Assembly: GCA_017644105.1 (NCBI GenBank) | Contig: JAEPMD010000002.1 | Span: 1 to 64,000, forward strand | Length of the DNA stretch: 64,000 nt | Source: Rhizobiaceae bacterium | Lineage (GTDB): Bacteria > Pseudomonadota > Alphaproteobacteria > Rhizobiales > Rhizobiaceae | Direction of reading: 5' to 3' | Shown: positions 1 to 7,775 of the stretch, piece by piece | Position numbering within the stretch: position 1 is the first letter of the stretch | How the letters are laid out: every line of letters starts with the position of its first letter | Translations under genes and position numbers: made by a program | The notes under the pieces: model-generated | What the model was told of the DNA's origin: nothing | The model's input: the letters and a program-made list of their open reading frames with translations, nothing else | The model's database searches: none

Positions 1-191
1 TTGCGAGGAAACATCATGAAGTATGTGGCAAGTGTGCTTGAGCTGCCTAACACAGGGTCGGTACGAGCAGCCTTCGCCTGCGTGAGCGTTTTATCAACTG
101 TTTCTTTGGCAAGTCTTTCCAAATCAGCGTGGATCAGATCAAGATTAAGTTCAGGGAGAAGATTGTTTGGTGGTTGTGAGTTATTGTTCAT
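1..191 (-). CDS. Partial unrecognised protein, cut by left edge
   Basis: A minus-strand reading frame opens with ATG at 189-191 and runs without a stop to the window edge (about 63 codons). The visible N-terminus begins MNNNSQPPNNLLPELN and continues with an acidic/basic stretch that looks helical (LIHADLERLAKETVDKTL). I do not recognise the family. No strong Shine-Dalgarno sequence lies upstream. A plus-strand frame covers the same bases, but its translation is Ser/Arg/Cys-rich in the way antisense frames usually are, so the minus frame is preferred. Its position beside a disrupted recombinase and an insertion sequence suggests it may belong to a mobile or rearranged region. Confidence 0.35.
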   Translation of the reverse strand, partial: MNNNSQPPNNLLPELNLDLIHADLERLAKETVDKTLTQAKAARTDPVLGSSSTLATYFMMFPR

Positions 192-1007
192 AGAGAAATC
201 CATTAATTTTAAGCAACCAGGATATGGCTTCGCCGATCAATTCGACTGGCGAGCATTAAGGACACGCTGTCCGAAAAAATACGACACAAATCAACCTTGG
301 CTCACCAAGTGGGCTGCTTGTTTCAAATATAATTATTGAGATGATTTTGCGTTGAGACGTTCAACGAAAGACAGTTGTGCAAGTACACAAAGTGAAAAGC
401 TTTGCGAGCAGACGCAGCAACTATCAAAAAACAACGTCAAAACAAAAAACGGGATATTCCCTATGGGGAATTTAGTATAAAGATTCGCATAGCCGTGCTC
501 CTATTACAGTAGGTGTTTCGGTCAGGCCTTCGTGGAGTGTTGGTAGCACTTGCGGAGGCCGAATTATATCAGAAAGCACTGCTCGCTCACCGACGAAAAG
601 AAGTTAGCCTGGAATATCTGCTCCGGCAACCCGAAAAGAACAAGCCGGGAACAAAATTCCAGGTTATGGTTAATAAAACAAACTAGTTGGTGCTTTTTTT
701 CTGGGATGTCCGCCTTGCGCTGTGAAGCGGAAACAATATTACTTCCGTTAAAATGCCGCTGAGTGCCACAATGTATGGACTGGCTGCTTATCGCAAGTAG
801 AAATTTTCAGAACGTTTGAATTCGCTAATATGTATCCGGCTTTTTTGATCGGCTCGCGGGCCGTAGCCACAATGGGTAATACGCAGCATCTTTTCATCAC
901 ATTAGCAGACAGGCTTATGATAGCCATTCTGGCACACTGATTTTTAGATACAATATTTCTTTCGTTCCAATGGTTTCTTAGTCGCGATAATTAGTGAATA
1001 GTCCGAG
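192..1007. other. Gene-poor stretch downstream of the IS transposase
   Basis: About 800 bp with no convincing gene. A 57-codon plus frame at 513-686 (GTG start, ending QVMVNKTN) has a plausible amphipathic helix but no recognisable family or ribosome-binding site, and could be the tail of a decayed gene. The 300 bp next to the transposase stop contains several short inverted repeats and no frame. In IS1111-group elements the longer non-coding end lies downstream of the transposase and encodes the bridge RNA, so about 700-1007 is where such an RNA would be expected. I could not fold it or define the element's end. Confidence 0.4.
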
Positions 1008-2063
1008 TTATATTGCTGTTAATCTGGTCTTGTCTTTGTCAAATTCATGTTCATGGTACAGAACACTCCATGCAATCCGGGCCAGTTTATTGGCGAGCGC
1101 AACGGCAAGTTTGTTCTTGTGCAAATGTTGAGAGGCATTCTCAAGCCAAGTGCCAAAACTAAATTTATGCCAATTGTGTGGGCGCATGAGCAGTACATGC
1201 GCTGCTTGAACAAGAAAAGTTCTGATATGAATGTTGCCCGTCTTGGATATTTTTCCAAGGATTGGTTTACCGCCCGTTGAATATTGCCGTGGCACTAACC
1301 CCAACCATGCACCAAAATCACGACCGCGGTCGAATGCATCGCCACTACCAATGGCAGACACGATTGACGTTGAGATGATTGGACCAATGCCAGGAATTGT
1401 CATCAGCCTTTGGCAATCTTTATCTTTAACACTGATATCCTCAATTTCTTTGGTCGTTGTTTCAATCCTTTCATCAAGCCAGAGCCAATCTTCATAAAGG
1501 CCTACCAAGATGTTGCTCATGCGCGGCGATATCTCATCTGATCTGTTATCAAGTATAGGAAACAGTGATTTACGTAATGCCCCAGCTCCAGGGCGCACTG
1601 TAATGCCTTGCTCAATCAGGAATGCACGGATTTGATTAATCGTGGACGTGCGCCGAGAGACCAATCTAGAACGAACGCGATGCAAGGCTTGTAGATCAAG
1701 TTGTTCCTGGCTCTTCTGGCGAACGGTCTTCAGATTGGGGCGAAGGGCAGCCTCGGCGATGGCTTCAGCATCATTGTAATCGTTCTTCTGCCCTTTATTG
1801 AAAGGTTTAGTATATTTGGCAGAGATGATCCGTGTTTCAAAGCCCATCTTGCGCAAACTCCTGCTGACAAAATGAGCGCTCAAACACGCTTCCATGCCAA
1901 TGATGCACTTTGGGAACTTCGCAAATGTTTGCTCCAATGCAAGGCGCTTGATCTTCTTACGAAGGACAAGTTTGCCACCATCATCGAAACCAACAAGGTG
2001 AAAAACCTCCTTGCCAATATCAATGCCAACAACTGCTAAGTTTGAAATATCTGCGTTTGCCAT
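1008..2063 (-). CDS. IS110/IS1111-family transposase
   Basis: Full-length 351-residue DEDD transposase, an RNA-guided serine-type recombinase. The N-terminal RuvC-like domain shows D15 in GIDIGKE, E58 in IGMEA, and D95 and D98 in KNDYNDAEA. The C-terminal Transposase_20 domain shows the helix-hairpin-helix-like IPGIGP (about 223-228) and the catalytic-serine region RQYSTGG, with S262 the likely nucleophile. Length and motifs match intact family members and there are no internal stops. The start ATG at 2063 follows a GGAG-containing leader (CAGGAGCGGCATCCC). Only about 40 bp separate it from the interrupted recombinase, so the short non-coding end is upstream and the long one downstream, as in the IS1111 group. 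The element may still be mobile. Confidence 0.93.
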   Translation of the reverse strand: MANADISNLAVVGIDIGKEVFHLVGFDDGGKLVLRKKIKRLALEQTFAKFPKCIIGMEACLSAHFVSRSLRKMGFETRIISAKYTKPFNKGQKNDYNDAEAIAEAALRPNLKTVRQKSQEQLDLQALHRVRSRLVSRRTSTINQIRAFLIEQGITVRPGAGALRKSLFPILDNRSDEISPRMSNILVGLYEDWLWLDERIETTTKEIEDISVKDKDCQRLMTIPGIGPIISTSIVSAIGSGDAFDRGRDFGAWLGLVPRQYSTGGKPILGKISKTGNIHIRTFLVQAAHVLLMRPHNWHKFSFGTWLENASQHLHKNKLAVALANKLARIAWSVLYHEHEFDKDKTRLTAI

Positions 2064-2102
2064 GGGATGCCGCTCCTGTGTAAAAGCATTTAGTCTAACA
2101 GA
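1008..2102 (-). mobile_element. IS110/IS1111-type insertion sequence, left end unresolved
   Basis: The right boundary is fixed to about 2102, because the recombinase reading frame at 2104 and above is intact up to the codons for IQALL and then switches abruptly to a two-residue tail and a stop. A 6-bp inverted repeat with a 3-nt spacer (TAGTCT at 2091-2096, AGACTA at 2100-2105) straddles this junction. The left boundary was not found: the missing recombinase C-terminus (expected GH then a YTHV-like Tyr motif) is not recognisable to the left of the transposase, so adjacent DNA has probably been lost or rearranged. IS110-family elements make no target duplication, so none was expected. Confidence 0.6.
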
Positions 2103-2892
2103 CTAAAAGCGCCTGAATATGACGGATATCAACACCACGTTCCAAAAGATGGGTAGCAAAGGAGTGACGAAGACTATGCAGCGTCACGGGCTTGGTAATC
2201 CCTGCAGCATCCGCCGTTTCATGAAACAGGCGGTTGAACTGGCGTGTTGTCATCGGCCTGCCCATTTTACGACCAGGAAACACAAAACGCTCATGGGGCA
2301 ACATCTGACTGTCATATCGGCTAGGACGTTCTGTCCACCATTGCCGCAATAATTTAAGCAGATCTTTCGATAACATCACATGACGGTCTTTAAGCCCCTT
2401 GGCCTGCACCACACGGATAATATTCTGAGCGCTGTCAATATCACCAGCACGAAGCCGAACAACTTCACCGGCTCGCAGACCACAGCCATAGGATAGACTT
2501 AGCAAAGCACGTATTTTGAGCGTCTTAGCCATGGCAAGCAGCCGCTTGGCTTCATCTTGACTTATCACAAGCGGGATCTTCTGTGGTTCTCTTAAATGGT
2601 AAATCTCATTGGCAAGATCAAGCCGACGCAAGGTTACACGAACTAAAAACTTCACGCCTGTCATCACCCGGTTGCGATTACAGATGCTCAGGCCTTCTTC
2701 ACTCAGATGATGTTGAAAGCGCCTTATATCCTCGACCGTGGCATCCTCGGGGGAGAACCCAAGAAAAGTGGCAAACCGCTTGCAAGAATGGATATGGCCA
2801 CGTTGTGTGCCAGCACTTAATTGGCGCGCTTGCATATCTTGCATCATACGCTGGCGCAGTGAACTGATTGTGTTATCTATCTTGGTACTCAT
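2095..2892 (-). pseudogene. Tyrosine recombinase, C-terminally truncated by the IS
   Basis: 265-residue remnant of a phage-integrase-type recombinase. It has an N-terminal SAM-like core-binding domain (about 10-90) and a catalytic domain with the first Arg (R140 in YGCGLRAGE), the beta-hairpin Lys region (AKGLKDR, about 164-170) and HSLRH (H239, R242). The frame ends ...HIQALLVC, exactly where relatives continue with the conserved GH and then the nucleophilic Tyr. The fourth and fifth catalytic residues are therefore missing and the protein should be inactive. The start at 2892 is chosen for the AGGAG seven bases upstream; a longer frame reaches 2928. The sequence resembles, from memory, the recombinases that accompany IS91-like transposases, but no such transposase is present here. 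Confidence 0.85.
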
Positions 2893-3176
2893 AACAATAC
2901 TCCTGAAAAATGAGGTTAAACACCCCAATCTTCAGGAAAAGCTCACCACGTGTGAGCAATATTGCAAAATATGGTTACTTCAGGCCCACCAGAGCCCACC
3001 CAAAGCACTGACAAACAGATCAAAAACGGAACACCCGCAGCAAATATCGCGACAGCGATTTAGTCCAATGGCACATTTCGGAAGCTGATGAAGAGTGCCG
3101 CTATGTCTGTTTCAGTTGCTGGGTTTGCCAAAACACCGCAAGAATTTGAATTCAATGGTGAATAGGCATTGCACCT
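2893..3176. other. Intergenic region upstream of the recombinase remnant
   Basis: No gene seen. Two small hairpins lie in the recombinase leader: TCCTGAA (2901-2907) pairing with TTCAGGA (2931-2937), and GCTCAC (2941-2946) pairing with GTGAGC (2952-2957). The rest shows no recognisable structure and may contain the outer edge of the former mobile element. Confidence 0.4.
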
Positions 3177-3719
3177 CTAGCGCGGTGCGCGTTTGGCCAA
3201 AATACGCTGCAAAGTCCGGCGATGCATATTAAGCCGACGCGCGGTTTCCGACACATTGCGGTCGCACATCTCATAAACGCGTTGAATATGCTCCCAACGC
3301 ACACGATCTGCGGACATTGGATTATCCGGTGGGCCGGCTTTTTCATCTGGGCCACGGGTGAGCGCTGCAACTACATCATCAGCATCAGCTGGCTTTGCCA
3401 AATAATCCACCGCGCCAAGTTTAACAGCCGTAACCGCCGTTGCGATATTGCCATAACCGGTGAGCACGATCATTTTGGTATCTTCGCGTTTCTTACGAAT
3501 GGCTTCTAATACATCAAGACCGTTTCCATCGCCCAAACGCATGTCAACAACAGCATATTTAGGCGGCGAAGCATTGGCCTTTGCCAGGCCTTCAGCAACA
3601 CTTTCTGCAGTTTCAACTTGAAAGCCACGGCTTTCCATCGCGCGCGCTATTCGGCGCAAGAAGGGACCATCATCTTCAACAATTAAAAGAGATGGATCGG
3701 GACCAAGATCAGCGTTCAT
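3177..3719 (-). CDS. actR: RegA/ActR/PrrA-type response regulator
   Basis: 180-residue two-component regulator of redox-responsive genes (respiration, carbon and nitrogen fixation, acid tolerance in relatives). The receiver domain (about 9-120) has acidic pocket E15-D16-D17, phospho-acceptor D59 in VVDMRLGDG, Thr in VLTGYG and K109 in YLAKPAD. A Pro-containing linker leads to a Fis-type helix-turn-helix (about 140-178, ETARRLNMHRRTLQRIL), the domain order and length typical of RegA/ActR. Its usual partner is a RegB/ActS kinase encoded next door; here the only such kinase lies about 45 kb away (48477-49799). The gene instead sits between the mobile scar and hemW, which suggests relocation. Confidence 0.9.
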   Translation of the reverse strand: MNADLGPDPSLLIVEDDGPFLRRIARAMESRGFQVETAESVAEGLAKANASPPKYAVVDMRLGDGNGLDVLEAIRKKREDTKMIVLTGYGNIATAVTAVKLGAVDYLAKPADADDVVAALTRGPDEKAGPPDNPMSADRVRWEHIQRVYEMCDRNVSETARRLNMHRRTLQRILAKRAPR

Positions 3720-3823
3720 TTTTTACAATCCGAGTTATTACCAACCTAACAGATATAGGTATTTTTCTGTTCATTTTCAGATAGCAACATAAAGGTTTGG
3801 AAAAAACGCGTCAAATTGACCAC

Positions 3824-4999
3824 TTAGGCAAGATCAGCCACAACCGAATCCAAAACCAACATGCCCGAGGGCGTGCATCTGATACGATTGTTGTTTATAC
3901 GCTCGATCATGCCATATTGGATCAAATTGTTCTCGCGATCGATATCAAACGCGCGCTTGCTTAAGGCTGACCAACGGCTGACATCAATGCCCTCGCGCAA
4001 CCTTAAACCCATCAAAAGCATTTCATCTGCTTGGTCTTGAGAATCCAATTGCTCAATGTCGATGATCCCATGACCGTTGTCTTCAACCAGCTCAAGCCAA
4101 GTTTCAGGATGCTTTTCGGCGATGGTGGCAAATTTTTTGCCGCCAGTTTGTATCCGTCCATGAGCACCAGGACCTAAACCGACATAATCGCCATAACGCC
4201 AATAGTTCAAATTATGTTGGCTTTCAGCGCCGGGTTGCGCATGGTTAGATACTTCATATGCCGGCATGCCGTTATCGGTGCAAACCTTTTGTGTCATCTC
4301 ATAAAGCTCGGCCTGCAAACTGTCTTCTAACATTGGGATTTTACCGGCTTCATGCAATTGAAAAAACGGCGTGCCTTCTTCGATTGTCAGCTGATAAAGC
4401 GATAGATGATCCGCGGCTAAATCAATCGCTTCACGCAATTCATCCGCCCAGGCTTGTGCTGTTTGATGAGGACGGGCATAGATAAGATCAAAAGACATGC
4501 GGGGGAAAATATCGCGCGCCAAAGATATCGCCTTTTTGGCTTCTGCAACATTGTGCAAACGGCCCAAAAACTTCAGATCTTTATCATTTAAAGCCTGAAC
4601 GCCCATGGAAACGCGATTAACACCCGCTTGGCGATAACCTTCAAATCGAGATGCTTCCACGCTTGAAGGATTGGCCTCCATGGTGATCTCAATACCGTCA
4701 GGTACTGTCCACGCGGTTCTGACGGCTTTTAAAATCTCATCAACTGTCTCAGGATCCATCAGCGATGGTGTGCCGCCACCGATGAAGATCGATGTGACGT
4801 CTCTGGGGCCAGTCGTTTGCCGATTATGTTCGATCTCGCGTTGAAAGGCTTCAACAAAACGTGGCTGATCGACCTTTTGGTGCCGAACATGGGAATTAAA
4901 ATCGCAATAGGGGCATTTGGCTGCACAAAATGGCCAATGCAGATAAACCCCAAAGCCGGGTTCCGCGTTGATTGGAAAATTATAAATTGCAGCGGACAC
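3824..4999 (-). CDS. hemW: HemW-type radical SAM protein
   Basis: 391-residue member of the HemN/HemW radical SAM group. The cluster motif is C25-AAK-C29-PY-C32 followed by DFNSHV, the HemW-type continuation; true coproporphyrinogen dehydrogenases (HemN) carry a further Cys just after the motif. The GGGTPS glycine motif and the C-terminal HemN_C winged-helix region (RLREGIDVSRW) are present. HemW is thought to deliver heme to membrane respiratory proteins rather than oxidise coproporphyrinogen. The gene follows rdgB with an 11-bp gap in an rph-rdgB-hemW run on the minus strand, an order common in Rhizobiales. Confidence 0.93.
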   Translation of the reverse strand: MSAAIYNFPINAEPGFGVYLHWPFCAAKCPYCDFNSHVRHQKVDQPRFVEAFQREIEHNRQTTGPRDVTSIFIGGGTPSLMDPETVDEILKAVRTAWTVPDGIEITMEANPSSVEASRFEGYRQAGVNRVSMGVQALNDKDLKFLGRLHNVAEAKKAISLARDIFPRMSFDLIYARPHQTAQAWADELREAIDLAADHLSLYQLTIEEGTPFFQLHEAGKIPMLEDSLQAELYEMTQKVCTDNGMPAYEVSNHAQPGAESQHNLNYWRYGDYVGLGPGAHGRIQTGGKKFATIAEKHPETWLELVEDNGHGIIDIEQLDSQDQADEMLLMGLRLREGIDVSRWSALSKRAFDIDRENNLIQYGMIERINNNRIRCTPSGMLVLDSVVADLA

Positions 5000-5010
5000 G
5001 TGTGTCGTCC

Positions 5011-5655
5011 TTAAGCGCCAAGACAGGTTTCAGCAAAGAGCTTAAACGCTCGAGCGCGGTGGGATAATGCTTGTTCATCGCCGGGTTTCCAGCCATGTTT
5101 TTCTTCCGCTGTCATTTCACCAAAGGTGACATCATATCCAACGGGCTTAAATACAGGATCATAGCCAAAACCGGACGTGCCGCGTGGCGGCCAAACCAGA
5201 TGACCTTCCGCTTCACCGCGAAAATATTCGCGATGTCCATCGGGCCATCTCATACACAAAACGCTCACAAATCTTGCGGTGCGTTGATCTGGTTCGACGG
5301 CATTGGCCTCGGCAAGCGCGTCTTCGACCTTTTGCATCGCCATGCCAAAATCACGGCTGCCATCTTCTTTTTCGGCCCAGTCGGCGGTGTAAACCCCGGG
5401 TGCGCCATCTAGTGCATCAACGACAATGCCTGAATCATCTGAAAGTGCCACAAGACCGGTTGCCATAGAGGCCGCATCAGCTTTCGTTGCAGCATTCTCC
5501 TCAAAAGTCACACCATGCTCGGGTGGTTCGGGAAGGCCAAGTTCGCTGGCAGAGACCACATCAATTCCAAGCGGGCCAATCAATCCGCGGATCTCTTCCA
5601 GCTTGCCCGCGTTATGGGTGGCCAGAACGATTTTATCACCTTCAAATTTGCGCAT
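5011..5655 (-). CDS. rdgB: XTP/dITP diphosphatase (RdgB/HAM1)
   Basis: 214-residue Ham1-family house-cleaning pyrophosphatase that removes non-canonical purine triphosphates (dITP, XTP) before incorporation into DNA or RNA. Family signatures are visible: N-terminal [13 protein letters not shown], the acidic metal/catalytic segment [13 protein letters not shown] with [11 protein letters not shown], the FGYDPVF nucleotide-binding motif, and SHRARAF near the C-terminus. Length is typical. It lies 21 bp downstream of the rph stop and 11 bp upstream of hemW, consistent with co-transcription. Confidence 0.95.
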   Translation of the reverse strand: MRKFEGDKIVLATHNAGKLEEIRGLIGPLGIDVVSASELGLPEPPEHGVTFEENAATKADAASMATGLVALSDDSGIVVDALDGAPGVYTADWAEKEDGSRDFGMAMQKVEDALAEANAVEPDQRTARFVSVLCMRWPDGHREYFRGEAEGHLVWPPRGTSGFGYDPVFKPVGYDVTFGEMTAEEKHGWKPGDEQALSHRARAFKLFAETCLGA

Positions 5656-5676
5656 GATTTTATGCCCCTAAAATGC

Positions 5677-6393
5677 TTATGCGAGTGCAGCTTTTTGAAG
5701 TTCAACAAGTTCGCCAATGCTGGTTTTAGCAAGACCCATCAATTGTGCAAACTCATCTTCAGAAAATGGATCTGCTTCAGCTGTTCCTTGAATTTCAACG
5801 ATGCCGCCACGGCCTGTCATGACAAAGTTCGCATCGGTTTCAGCAGAGGAATCTTCCAAGTAATCAAGATCCGTCACCGGTTGACCGGCAAAGATCCCGC
5901 AAGAGATCGCCGCAACATGATCTTTTAAAACGCGGTCAACTTTGACCATGTTTCGCTCTTCCATCCATGCCAAACAATCGCGCAATGCAAGCCAAGCGCC
6001 CGTAATGGACGCAGTACGTGTTCCACCATCGGCTTGGATCACATCGCAATCAATTGAGATTTGACGCTCGCCAAGGGCTTCTAAATCCACAACAGCGCGC
6101 AATGAACGTCCGATTAGGCGTTGAATTTCTTGCGTGCGGCCAGATTGTTTACCAGCACTGGCTTCGCGACGCATACGATCTCCTGTTGAACGCGGTAACA
6201 TGCCATATTCGGCCGTCACCCAGCCTTTGCCACCATTGCGCAACCATGGTGGAACGCGCTCTTCAAGGCTCGCAGTACACAGAACATGCGTATCGCCGAA
6301 CTTCACCAAACAAGACCCTTCAGCGTGTTTAGAAAAACCTCGCTCGAATGAAACTTCTCGCATTTGGTCCGTTTTTCTTCCTGATGGTCTCAT
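5677..6393 (-). CDS. rph: Ribonuclease PH
   Basis: 238-residue phosphorolytic 3'-5' exoribonuclease that trims tRNA 3' ends. It starts with the canonical [12 protein letters not shown], has [13 protein letters not shown] and [12 protein letters not shown], the [19 protein letters not shown] signature and the [18 protein letters not shown]-terminal block. The Met at 6393 is chosen over one four codons upstream because it is preceded by GGAG at 8-nt spacing and matches the family start. It is the first gene of the minus-strand rph-rdgB-hemW run, divergent from hrcA. Confidence 0.95.
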   Translation of the reverse strand: MRPSGRKTDQMREVSFERGFSKHAEGSCLVKFGDTHVLCTASLEERVPPWLRNGGKGWVTAEYGMLPRSTGDRMRREASAGKQSGRTQEIQRLIGRSLRAVVDLEALGERQISIDCDVIQADGGTRTASITGAWLALRDCLAWMEERNMVKVDRVLKDHVAAISCGIFAGQPVTDLDYLEDSSAETDANFVMTGRGGIVEIQGTAEADPFSEDEFAQLMGLAKTSIGELVELQKAALA

Positions 6394-6472
6394 GACATTC
6401 TCCAAGTGATGCGCTGGAAATCCTCACAGCGTCGATATTGATTTGAGCCTACCTAGCTTTTGTTGATCAAGG

Positions 6473-6501
6473 TTGCAAAGGAAAAGCTGTTCCCTTTGCA
6501 A
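6473..6501. promoter_or_regulatory. 9-bp perfect inverted repeat upstream of hrcA
   Basis: TTGCAAAGG at 6473-6481 is repeated as CCTTTGCAA at 6493-6501 with an 11-nt spacer, in the interval between the divergent rph and hrcA genes. The geometry resembles a repressor operator. The sequence is not the CIRCE element (TTAGCACTC-N9-GAGTGCTAA), so HrcA binding cannot be assumed. It could also form a small RNA hairpin in the hrcA leader. Confidence 0.5.
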
Positions 6502-6598
6502 AATTCAAAGAAAAATCTGGAAGCTTGGTTCCGCAATAGTTATATATTTATTGGCGACAGTTTTTTTTGCCGAAGGAGCGGGGCAACCCGAAAGTAAT

Positions 6599-7648
6599 TT
6601 GACTGAGTTGGACGAACGTTCGCGAGAAGTTTTTAAAAGCATTGTCGAAACCTATCTTGGTTCCGGCGAACCTTTGGGTTCACGCAGCTTATCGCGGCTC
6701 TTACCCATGACTTTATCACCAGCATCTGTGCGCAATGTGATGAGTGATTTGGAAGAGTTGGGTCTCATTTACGCGCCCCATGTCAGCGCGGGCCGTTTGC
6801 CAACCCAAAGTGGACTGCGCTTCTTCGTGGATGCCTTTATGCAGGTAGGTGATCTTCAACCTGAAGAACGCGAAAAAATCGAGCAACAAGTTCCGCTTAA
6901 TCATGATGAGCCTGTTGAAGGTTTGCTGACCGAAGCCAGCAAAATGCTTTCGGGCCTCTCTAGCGGTGCTGGGCTTGTGATTGCTGCAAAGAATGATAGC
7001 GCCATCAAACATATCGAATTTATCCGACTTGAGCCCACCAAAGCACTGGCAGTGATTGTCGGCAGCGGTGATAGGGTTGAAAACCGCGTGATTGATCTGC
7101 CTGCAGGCACGACCTCTTCGCAACTAACGGAAGCCAGCAATTTTTTAAACGCGCACCTCGCTGGCCGTACATTCTCCGAGGTGCGTGGAGAGCTTGAAAA
7201 ATTACGCAATCTTATCCGTCGAGAGTTGGACACATTATCCAGCGATTTGGTTGAGCGCGGTTTGGCGGTTTGGGCAGATGATAAATCAGACAACCGTCAG
7301 GGTAGAATTATTGTCCGTGGTCGTTCGAACTTGTTGGAAAACGTTGCTGCAAATGATGAGCTTGAGCGCCTGCGCTTGCTCTTTGATGACCTTGAGAAAA
7401 AAGAAAGTCTGATTGAGCTGATGAACTTGGCGGAAGAAGGGTCAGGTGTTCGGATCTTTATCGGGTCTGAAAATAAACTATTTTCGCTGTCCGGATCATC
7501 GCTGGTCTTCGCGCCATTGCATGATGAAGGTGAAAAAGTAGTCGGCGCTGTCGGCATTATCGGTCCAACACGTTTAAACTATTCACGCGTTGTTCCAGTT
7601 GTGGATTATACAGCCCAACTTGTGTCTCGACTGATGCAAAAAAGTTGA
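6599..7648 (+). CDS. hrcA: Heat-inducible transcription repressor HrcA
   Basis: HrcA represses class I heat-shock genes by binding CIRCE operators, and its activity depends on GroE. The N-terminal winged helix is clear (LDERSREVFKSIVETYL, then RSLSRLLPMTLSPASVRNVMSDLEELG and SAGRLPTQSGLRFFVD), as is the C-terminal IIGPTRLNYSRVVPVVDYTA. The start is uncertain: the frame is open from TTG 6473, but the family begins about ten residues before LDERSRE, which favours TTG 6599 (349 aa); neither has a strong ribosome-binding site. In most alphaproteobacteria grpE follows hrcA, but here dnaX follows instead. Confidence 0.92.
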   Translation: MTELDERSREVFKSIVETYLGSGEPLGSRSLSRLLPMTLSPASVRNVMSDLEELGLIYAPHVSAGRLPTQSGLRFFVDAFMQVGDLQPEEREKIEQQVPLNHDEPVEGLLTEASKMLSGLSSGAGLVIAAKNDSAIKHIEFIRLEPTKALAVIVGSGDRVENRVIDLPAGTTSSQLTEASNFLNAHLAGRTFSEVRGELEKLRNLIRRELDTLSSDLVERGLAVWADDKSDNRQGRIIVRGRSNLLENVAANDELERLRLLFDDLEKKESLIELMNLAEEGSGVRIFIGSENKLFSLSGSSLVFAPLHDEGEKVVGAVGIIGPTRLNYSRVVPVVDYTAQLVSRLMQKS

Positions 7649-7775
7649 ATGATATTATCTGCTAGCTTAGGATGGCTGAATAGGATATCTCAATCGCGAT
7701 TGATTTTATGTGGGCCCGAAATGGCCACATCAATTCGCCAATATATTGAACCAAACAGATCACAGGGTGCGCTCG

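Noticed and set aside
1-339. 112-codon plus-strand frame at the left edge
   Set aside because: Translation is Ser/Arg/Cys-rich with no domain, and the opposite strand has a more protein-like frame with an ATG at 191 running off the edge.
513-762. Two short plus-strand frames (513-686 and 550-762)
   Set aside because: No family, no ribosome-binding site and mutual overlap; at best a decayed gene end, so only mentioned in the gene-poor entry.
6394-6598. CIRCE operator upstream of hrcA
   Set aside because: Neither TTAGCACTC nor GAGTGCTAA is present; the inverted repeat found there has a different sequence and spacing.
7649-7775. SRP RNA (ffs) expected near dnaX in some alphaproteobacteria
   Set aside because: The conserved GGAAGCA tetraloop region is absent; only a short GGGCCCGAAATGGCCAC-like hairpin is seen.
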